Below are positions 25,488 to 31,360 of a stretch of 31,360 nucleotides of DNA, one piece after another. Every line of letters starts with the position of its first letter. The first letter of the stretch is position 1. The position numbers were made by a program, and so were the translations under genes. Origin of the DNA: Planctomycetota bacterium (GTDB lineage Bacteria; Planctomycetota; Planctomycetia; Pirellulales; Pirellulaceae); assembly GCA_026692885.1 (NCBI GenBank), contig JAPLNJ010001117.1:1-31360 (forward strand). The letters run 5' to 3'. Below the pieces are notes generated by a model, which was not told the origin of the DNA, made no database searches, and was given only the letters and a program-made list of their open reading frames with translations.

Positions 25488-27137
25488 ATGATGAGTTCGC
25501 CGGCGATGACGAGTTTCGACGAGCACCCCTTTCGCTTCCTCTGGCGCGGCCCCAATCCTACCAGCGATGAAGTGGCGGTACGCATGATCGGCGAATTGGA
25601 GAGGCACGTAGCAGACCGCATTTACGAGAATGAGCCCAATCCGGCGTCGTCAGCGTCGTTAAGGCGGATATTAATGCCTTTCCACGAGAACGGCACTTTC
25701 ATGATTGGCGAGCGATTCAATACCATTCGGGACGGCGAGCAGGGATCTCCTGCCAGCAGGACAGCCGACGCTCCCTACGGGCTAGTTCGGGCAATCCCGC
25801 CCGTGCCGGAAACACACAGGATTACGACCATGCCTCCGCCTTTTATTCGAGGAGAGAAAGGGGGCTTCGAATACTGGGCTACGCTCACGGCCATCCAGGA
25901 CCTGAAAATGATGGCCCATGAAAGAGTCCTTCCTGGAGGGGTCACATACAGCCAATTCCAATGCACCCCAGCCGTAGTAGCCGCGGCCTTGCAGTATCGT
26001 GACGGACAAGGACTGCCTCTTCATGCCAAGATTCCAAATCAAAACTACATCGACTATTTTAGAAGAGCCATAGCTCTGTTCCTGTTCGGCGACGCGGACC
26101 ACGCATTTGATACTGAACGGGAGTATAACGACAGGGCGAGGCACGTGGCAATCTCCGTGATTGAAGACTATCTGAAAGAGAAGGATAAGACGACGCTCAA
26201 CTCTATCAAAACTCTTATGGTCTATTCGCTTCTTGCGGGTGTCATCGGGCTTGATATGAAATGCTCACACTGTGCGGCCTCGACGATACAGACAGACAAC
26301 GCGGTGTTCTTAAATGGATACGCGGCCGACGATGAATGCACTGGATCAACTTATGAGTGGTTAACCAGGAAGGCTTCCGATGAGACGCTTTTCTGCCCAG
26401 AGCTATTCGCTTGGAACAAGTACGTAGAGCTGGTCCTGCGTAGACCGTGCAAATTGGTCTTTTTCCCGGATGATTTTGCAGAGACCATTTTTGATCTGTA
26501 TAGAATTCAGGCGGAATTGTCATATAACGAGCATTTGAGTGTAATCATGTTTCCAAGGAACGGGCGTTTTCACAATGACATCGCATACGAAGACGTCGGT
26601 TCGTTGCTTGGGGAGTCGTGTTTCACGCAGTTGCGTGGCTTCTCGAGCAAGGGTCGGTTCGTTGTGTCGCCGAACGGTCCACGAAACGGAGGCGTTGAAC
26701 CTGCAAAATTGTCCTCAGTGGCCGTCGATGTAATAGCCAGTGAAGCTGATGTCGTGTTTGCCAAAGGGTCGCGGACCTATGAACTTATGGCTACTGGTAT
26801 GCGAGTTCCAACTTTTGGCGCGCAGGCTGTTGCCCGAGAGTTTTCTGAGTCAGTCTTGGGAGCGGATGCCAAGATGGGCGTTCCGGCCCTCACTTTTTTC
26901 CATGCGTTTCCTGATTTTTTTGGCTTCAAAGAGCGGCACCGGCGAGTTGCCCCGCTTTTCCCGACCGGCCGCTCGGATTGGCAAGCTCGCATGACGGCGA
27001 TCGATAGTGCGCGGTTCACTAATGGGCAGCAATTCTCCAATCTTGCGGCAAAGATGGGGCGAGAAGCAGCTTCCGAAGAGATTATGGAAAGGGCCAAAGC
27101 CGACAATGTCGCCCCGCACGAAGTACTTATGTGTTAA
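25488..27137 (+). CDS. DUF89/ARMT1-like (damage-control phosphatase family) protein
   Basis: The proposed start is the ATG at 25488 (549 aa); ribosome binding site weak, and the ATG at 25506 is an alternative. Residues ~320-440 match the DUF89 signature in order: LVFFPDDFAETIFDLYRI (family DNxGExxFD; here Asp328-Asp329-Phe-Ala-Glu332), FHNDIAYEDV (ND at 363-364) and ADVVFAKGSRTYE (family KGxxNYE; Lys426, Glu432). DUF89 proteins are metal-dependent phosphatases that remove damaged or reactive phosphometabolites. The N-terminal ~300 residues are helical and unfamiliar (QDLKMMAHERVLPGGVTYSQ, DMKCSHCAAST), longer than the helical cap of typical members. The Asn-to-Asp change at the metal site is unusual. 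It lies on the same strand as the TIR and HIT-like genes, 175 bp apart, with the same low GC. Function in the cassette is unknown. Confidence 0.6.
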   Translation: MMSSPAMTSFDEHPFRFLWRGPNPTSDEVAVRMIGELERHVADRIYENEPNPASSASLRRILMPFHENGTFMIGERFNTIRDGEQGSPASRTADAPYGLVRAIPPVPETHRITTMPPPFIRGEKGGFEYWATLTAIQDLKMMAHERVLPGGVTYSQFQCTPAVVAAALQYRDGQGLPLHAKIPNQNYIDYFRRAIALFLFGDADHAFDTEREYNDRARHVAISVIEDYLKEKDKTTLNSIKTLMVYSLLAGVIGLDMKCSHCAASTIQTDNAVFLNGYAADDECTGSTYEWLTRKASDETLFCPELFAWNKYVELVLRRPCKLVFFPDDFAETIFDLYRIQAELSYNEHLSVIMFPRNGRFHNDIAYEDVGSLLGESCFTQLRGFSSKGRFVVSPNGPRNGGVEPAKLSSVAVDVIASEADVVFAKGSRTYELMATGMRVPTFGAQAVAREFSESVLGADAKMGVPALTFFHAFPDFFGFKERHRRVAPLFPTGRSDWQARMTAIDSARFTNGQQFSNLAAKMGREAASEEIMERAKADNVAPHEVLMC

Positions 27138-27251
27138 CTCGAGTGAAGTGGCAGGATTCATCAGTCAAGCCATCCACGTCAAAGCCGTCGCTTGCAAGAG
27201 TGGCATGGCCGACAGCGAGGTGAGCGTGGGGGTCGAACCACGACGGTGGCG

Positions 27252-27377
27252 GCCAATCCCATTCCCACTCACGCCGACGTCGCGTACGGTCCGTTTCCCG
27301 ATCAACAGATCGATGTATACCTACCCAAGGCCAATGGCCCATTCTCGGTCGTCGTCTGGTACGGCGGCATCTGGAAA
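27252..27377 (+). pseudogene. Esterase/lipase (alpha/beta-hydrolase) N-terminal remnant
   Basis: It reads ANPIPTHADVAYGPFPDQQI then DVYLPKANGPFSVVVWYGGIWK, the N-terminal strand pattern of planctomycete carboxylesterase/BD-FAE-type hydrolases (DVAYG...LDVYLP...PVVVWIHGGGW). It stops just before repeat R2, and no catalytic Ser region is present. The frame upstream (from a GTG-like start at 27192) is not convincing. Confidence 0.55.
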
Positions 27378-27385
27378 CTGTCCAC

Positions 27386-27439
27386 CGCAAGCTGGAAGCT
27401 TACGCCACGGAAGAACCGGATAGCTAATTCTCGAACGAT
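27386..27439. repeat. 55-bp dispersed repeat R2
   Basis: Second copy of the repeat at 13066-13120 (CGCAAGCTGGAAGCTTACG ... TCTCGAACGATG), in the same orientation. It abuts the broken end of the esterase remnant and lies 42 bp upstream of the beta-lactamase-family gene, much as R1 lies just upstream of the 13140 gene. Confidence 0.75.
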
Positions 27440-27481
27440 GTCACCTTGAAATGAATCTCCGTATTCTGGCCTGATAGCACT

Positions 27482-29656
27482 ATGAAACACTATGCAACCA
27501 TTGTCTTCTTCATCCTTGGCAGTGCGTCGCTTCATGCCGCCGACGGGCCGAGCGTCCTCGCGCCCGTGCTGCAATCGTGCGTGGATAAGCGCATCGCGCC
27601 CGGCGTGGTCGCGCTCGTGGCGGACAAGGACCGCGTGCTCGCACTGGACCAAGCCGGCTACGCGAGTCTCGCGAACAAGACGCCGATTCGCGAAGACGCG
27701 GTGTTTTGGATCGCCTCGATGAGCAAGTCGCTCACAGGCGCGGCGCTGATGATGCTCGTGGACCAGGGCCAGGTGAGCCTGGACGACCCGGTGGAAAAGT
27801 ACCTGCCGGAGTTTACAGGGCAGCTGGTGAACCAAGGCGACCAGCCCGCGCATCCGCCACGGCACCCGATCACCGTGCGCGAGATCATGAACCACACCAG
27901 CGGCCTCGTGCTCGCCAGCGAGAAAACGCTGAAGAGCACGCAGGTGCTGAAGGACGACGTGCTCGAATACGCGCAGCGCCCGCTGCGTCAGGAGCCGGGC
28001 ACCAAGTACGAATACAACAACTGCGGCATCAACACCGGCGGGCGCATCATCGAGGTCGTCAGCGGCATGAGCTACGCGGAGTTCATGCAGCAGCGACTGT
28101 TCGATCCGCTTGGCATGCAGGACACGACGTGCTGGCCGAACGAGGAACAGGCCGCCCGCCTGGCACACACCGCACGGCTCACGGAGGACAAGCAGGACCT
28201 CGTCGAGATCGAGCAGGACAAGCACGTAACACCGGCGGCCATCGCCAAGTTCAGCAACGGCGTACCCGTGCCCAAGGTGGTCACGCGCGACATGGGTTTC
28301 GGCATCGCCTTCGACTACGGCAAACACTACGCCATGCCCGCGGGCGGGTACTTTTCCACCGCTCACGATCTCGGCCGATTTTGCCGCATGCTACTGCGCG
28401 GCGGGGAACTCGACGGCAAACGCTACCTTTCCCAAAATGCCGTGCGCGTGATGAGCACGCCGCAGCTCGGGGACGTGAAGTTGAGCGCGCAGGAGAGCTA
28501 CGGCATCGGCTGGAGCGTGAAGCTCACCGACGAAGAAGGCCCGAGCGCCGGCAGTTTCGGCCATCGCGGCGCACGCCGCACGGCGATGTGGGTTGACCCA
28601 CAAAACGGCCTTGCGCTGGTGCTCCTCGTCGAGCGTTTCGACATGACCGGGCCGGAGCAGCAGGAGTTCTACGGCACGTTCATGAAAGCCGCGATTGAGA
28701 AATACGGAAGGGCCGCTGTTGGTGCCGGAACGGCGATACCGAACGCTGCACCAAAATCGCAGTCGGTACCGTTTCCGACCATCAAACTCCGGGGCTACGG
28801 TGTCCTCGGCGGGACCTGCCTGACGACGGAAACCGACGGGCAGCGGGCCAGCGCGCTGCGGATCACCTGCCAAGACCGGGAGCAGGCCAAGCTGGTCCTG
28901 GCGAAGTACCTGTCCGATCTCGAACTGCTGCCTGGCGTCGACAAGACACCAGCGGCGGGGATCCGCGTTGGCGAAACGCCCTTGACCGTGTACGAGGTCC
29001 AGGCACAGGGCTTCGTCATCGCGGCGCGCCGGGAGGCGCTGGTCTGGATCCTCGCCGCGCCCAGCCGCGTTCGGCTGGAAAGCTTGGTCGAGCAGAACCT
29101 GGCTGGCGGCACCGGCCCCGTGGTGTCGACGCCCGAAGTCCGCGTGCCCATGTATCTGGACCGTTGGGACAAGCACGGCTTCCGCTTCTGCTACGGGCCG
29201 TTCGTCAAGCCGCACGACGCCAACCAGCGCGAGGTGCCGACCTACGACCCGCGTCAGGATTTTACCTTTGCCAAAGACTCGGGCAATCTCGGCTTGGTCG
29301 TGTGGAACTCGCCCTTCGGGGCGCCGACCGCCGATGGCATCTTGGATTTCAACTCCCGAGACTGGATCTTCAGGGCAGCCCGGCAACTCGGACTGCCGAT
29401 GGGCGTGAACATTGGGTTGGAGGCCAACAATCCCAACCTCGTGAACCGTTATCCATCATGGTCCAAAGCATGGGACTGCCCAGCGATTGCGAGCCGGGCA
29501 GCGGCGCGGTGGACCTGGACGATTTCAAACGCTTCATGGGCCGCTGGCTCACCGAGGGCACCCAAGGCGTCGACTATTTCATGCACATCGGCGACATCCT
29601 CTGGAAGCCGGCGATCAAGGATCATTTCACGAAGACGCTCCGCCTCTGGCACCTGA
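27482..29656 (+). CDS. Secreted S12 serine beta-lactamase-family protein, fused in frame to a glycoside-hydrolase-like fragment
   Basis: The start is the ATG at 27482; no clear Shine-Dalgarno. It has a signal peptide (MKHYATIVFFILGSASLHA, then ADG). Residues ~22-408 are a complete class C/S12 domain: SxxK as Ser79-Met-Ser-Lys82 (WIASMSKSLTG), YxN as Tyr178-Asn-Asn180, and HxG as His361-Arg-Gly363 (FGHRGARRT). The family includes esterases, D-aminopeptidases and transpeptidase-like enzymes, so antibiotic resistance should not be assumed. From ~residue 420 the protein continues into an unrelated sequence (LRGYGVLGGTCLTTETDG, LAKYLSDLELLPGV, WIFRAARQLGLPMGVNIGLE) that belongs to the gene described at 28715. 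The frame is lost near 29455, and the last ~65 residues before the stop at 29656 are out-of-frame noise. The original beta-lactamase gene probably ended near 28710. Confidence 0.8.
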   Translation: MKHYATIVFFILGSASLHAADGPSVLAPVLQSCVDKRIAPGVVALVADKDRVLALDQAGYASLANKTPIREDAVFWIASMSKSLTGAALMMLVDQGQVSLDDPVEKYLPEFTGQLVNQGDQPAHPPRHPITVREIMNHTSGLVLASEKTLKSTQVLKDDVLEYAQRPLRQEPGTKYEYNNCGINTGGRIIEVVSGMSYAEFMQQRLFDPLGMQDTTCWPNEEQAARLAHTARLTEDKQDLVEIEQDKHVTPAAIAKFSNGVPVPKVVTRDMGFGIAFDYGKHYAMPAGGYFSTAHDLGRFCRMLLRGGELDGKRYLSQNAVRVMSTPQLGDVKLSAQESYGIGWSVKLTDEEGPSAGSFGHRGARRTAMWVDPQNGLALVLLVERFDMTGPEQQEFYGTFMKAAIEKYGRAAVGAGTAIPNAAPKSQSVPFPTIKLRGYGVLGGTCLTTETDGQRASALRITCQDREQAKLVLAKYLSDLELLPGVDKTPAAGIRVGETPLTVYEVQAQGFVIAARREALVWILAAPSRVRLESLVEQNLAGGTGPVVSTPEVRVPMYLDRWDKHGFRFCYGPFVKPHDANQREVPTYDPRQDFTFAKDSGNLGLVVWNSPFGAPTADGILDFNSRDWIFRAARQLGLPMGVNIGLEANNPNLVNRYPSWSKAWDCPAIASRAAARWTWTISNASWAAGSPRAPKASTISCTSATSSGSRRSRIISRRRSASGT

Positions 29657-31088
29657 TCGGCAAGTACCACGTTCCGCAGGCGGAACTGGGGGGTGCTGCT
29701 GAGCGATCGCAATCTTCGGCTGTGCGGCTTCCCTTGGAACAGCAACGAGCAGCGGCCTGACCTGGTCCAACGCAATCGGTTCTGGGAACTGGTCTGTAAC
29801 CTGGTGGCCGACTATCCGCGAGGCGGACTGCTGGAGCAGGATTTCGCCCGCGGCAAGGCGGACCGGTTCCGGGTCATTCTCGATGGCGACACGACAATCA
29901 TGGACCCCGAGGTCGTCGACCAGATCGAAGCCTGGGTCCGGCGCGGCGGCGTCTTCATCACCTATCACCAGACCGGACGGCACACCTCCACGGTTCCCGA
30001 TGCGTGGCCCATTTCGAGGCTTACCGGGTATGCCGTCACGGGCCATCACCTCCACCTTCACGTTCCGCGAAGGGTTCCGGCCGACCAGTCTTCGCGACGT
30101 GAACACGGGTGAAGCCGTCTCACTCGCCGCCGAAGGCCAGGTCTCGAGGCTGGCCGACGTGACGTTCGGAGCGTGGGAGACCCGCGCCTATCTCAGCCCG
30201 CGCGGCCGAATCGACCGGGCGCCCGCCGACTGGTTCGCCCTGCAACGTGACTGGTGGAGCGGCACCGCGGATCCCGGTCCGCCGATCCCGGCCCAGGAGT
30301 CGCGGTTCTGTCTCAATCTGACCGAGGATTGGGCTTACAAGATCTTCGACGGTGGAATCACGGGCGACCCGGCTGAGGACCTGGGACTGGCCGACCCGAA
30401 ACTCGACGATGCGTCGTGGCCGCGGATGCGGATCGGCATCTACAACGTGCCGGACCATGCGGACGCGCAGCACGTCGTCTTTCGCAAGACGTTCCGGGTG
30501 CCAGAGAAGTGGGACCACGGGCGCGTGTGCCTGTTCACCCACAGCGACGTGCGGGGCAAGTGGCGCCGCTACCTTGACGGCCGGCCCCTGGAGGCCAGAA
30601 ACGGCCCCGACGACGACCTGGGCGGAGTGTTGAAACCGGGCAGCACGCACTGCCTGGCGATCGAGCTATGGGGAAAAGACCTGCCCGCAGGAACCCCCGC
30701 GCCGATCTTCCTGTCCTACCGGCCGGAGCCCGTTGCTCGTCAGCTGATCAACGACAGCTGGGCCTACGCCTCCGATCGACTCACCTACGGGCCCGCGGGC
30801 AGCTTGCCGCTGACGGTGCCCGCCGCGGGTTCGCTCCGCACCACGGTGGCCGTGGACTCGGCTCAACGCTCGCGTAACGTCCTGATCCATGTTCAGGCGG
30901 CCGTGGACAGCGTGATCATCAACGGCCGCTGGGTCGCCGGCTTCAGCAATATCTACCACCAGGTAGATCTGAACCTGACGCCCTGGGTACGTTTTGGCCA
31001 GGACAACGAATTGATCCTGGTGTTTCACGAGCAGACCGTCATCCCCGCGGCGTGGCTGGAGTTCTATGACAAAGACGTGTTTCCTTAG
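28715..31088 (+). pseudogene. Large glycoside-hydrolase-like protein (beta-galactosidase/GH2-GH42 style), 5'-truncated with three frameshifts
   Basis: The 5' part is read in the beta-lactamase frame to ~29450. It continues in a second frame (VQSMGLPSDCEPGSGAVDLD to RLWHLIGKYHVPQAEL), returns to the first after a run of Gs at 29688-29693 (VLLSDRNLRLCGFPWN, RVILDGDTTIMDPEVVDQIE, WVRRGGVFITYHQTGRHT) and shifts to a third near 30040 (FREGFRPTSLRDVNTGEAV to the stop at 31088). The middle part resembles the glutamine-amidotransferase-like domain beside GH42-type barrels. The end (WAYKIFDGGITGDPAEDLGL, ASWPRMRIGIYNV, VVFRKTFRVPEKW, NELILVFHEQTVIPAAW) is a GH2-like sugar-binding jelly roll. Its own start and signal peptide are missing. 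Each break could be a single-base indel. Confidence 0.65.
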
Positions 31089-31304
31089 GCGCCATTGGCA
31101 ACCTCTCCTCTCTGAAAAGGTGAACACAAACACACGTCCCTGTCCCGGATATACAGGGGCGCGCAGGCGAGTGCGCGGAAGATTCAGCAGGAAAGAACAG
31201 TCAGCTAAGAGACCGCCTGAGTTCGACTGTCTCACTTCGACCCCTGCCGCCTTGCGCGGCCGGTGAAGGAGTCTTGTGAGCGAGATCGCGAACGCAGCAA
31301 TACC

Positions 31305-31353
31305 CCTCCCTTCCCCAGCCTGCCGCCGGAGGCGGCAGGCTGGGGAAGGGAGG
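31305..31353. repeat. Perfect inverted repeat, 23-bp arms, 3-nt loop
   Basis: The left arm 31305-31327 (CCTCCCTTCCCCAGCCTGCC + GCC), loop GGA and right arm 31331-31353 are perfectly complementary. It is very stable. It lies ~215 bp downstream of the broken glycoside-hydrolase gene and lacks a T-tract. Either a REP-like element or a bidirectional transcription barrier. The rest of 31089-31304 shows nothing recognisable. Confidence 0.75.
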
Positions 31354-31360
31354 AAGGCGG

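Noticed and set aside
22695..27137. Thoeris, CBASS, Pycsar or short-pAgo TIR system
   Set aside because: There is a TIR gene, but no ThsA/SIR2-STALD, CD-NTase, cyclase, SAVED, Cap4 or Argonaute partner is visible among the neighbours.
1342..29100. Homology between the minus-strand remnant near 1700 (VRGYGTVAA) and the glycoside-hydrolase-like segment near 28800 (LRGYGVLGG)
   Set aside because: Only the short RGYG stretch agrees and the following residues do not align convincingly by eye.
1..31360. tRNA, rRNA, riboswitch or phage integration site
   Set aside because: I saw no cloverleaf, rRNA core sequence or known riboswitch core, and no integrase gene.

Overview
The window looks like chromosomal DNA of a planctomycete, most likely of the Pirellulales type. 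The clues are high GC, a giant exported protein with the planctomycete N-terminal motif LEVLEDRRVLNA and a dockerin-like 'LWHNFANP.DVDG' tail, several exported carbohydrate-active proteins, and many REP-like palindromes between genes. This assignment is inference from protein style; there is no rRNA or other marker gene here.

Layout. 1-1787: 3' part of a STAND/TPR-type protein whose C-terminus runs into foreign sequence. 1750-3525 (minus): secreted GH29 alpha-L-fucosidase. 3526-5184: gene-free stretch packed with hairpins and inverted repeats. 5185-12912: 2575-residue exported mosaic protein with a seven-repeat SBBP propeller, a beta-helix, CARDB, PPC and IPT/TIG modules, a caspase-like domain with an intact His/Cys dyad, and a dockerin. 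13140-17072: secreted beta-helix enzyme with CBM6-like, CBM9-like and LamG-like modules. 17207-22302: a gene graveyard. It holds in-frame fusions of a Tat-FAD-oxidoreductase head, a UroD fragment, an SGNH-hydrolase tail and a DUF4091 protein with an internal deletion, then a VapBC-like pair, an XRE remnant and a RAYT-type transposase remnant. Three copies of one palindromic element lie in this stretch. 22695-27137: three same-strand genes with visibly lower GC and different codon use. They encode a TIR-domain protein with two PLD-like domains, a HIT/GalT-fold (DUF4922-like) protein joined to it by an ATGA overlap, and a DUF89/ARMT1-like protein. 27252-31088: esterase remnant, a secreted S12 beta-lactamase-family protein fused in frame to a glycoside-hydrolase-like protein, and the frameshifted rest of that protein. 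31305-31353: a perfect 23-bp-arm hairpin.

How it fits together. The flanks are a polysaccharide-degradation and cell-surface neighbourhood (fucosidase, beta-helix/CBM protein, DUF4091 and other glycoside-hydrolase remains). It has been heavily reshuffled, probably with the help of REP/RAYT-type elements. The TIR-HIT-DUF89 cassette sits in this unstable zone next to toxin-antitoxin remains, the usual setting of a defence island. I recognise no described anti-phage system with this gene set. It is the best candidate for a new system: a TIR NADase effector with two nucleotide/phosphometabolite enzymes that could make, modify or clear its signal. That role is inference only.
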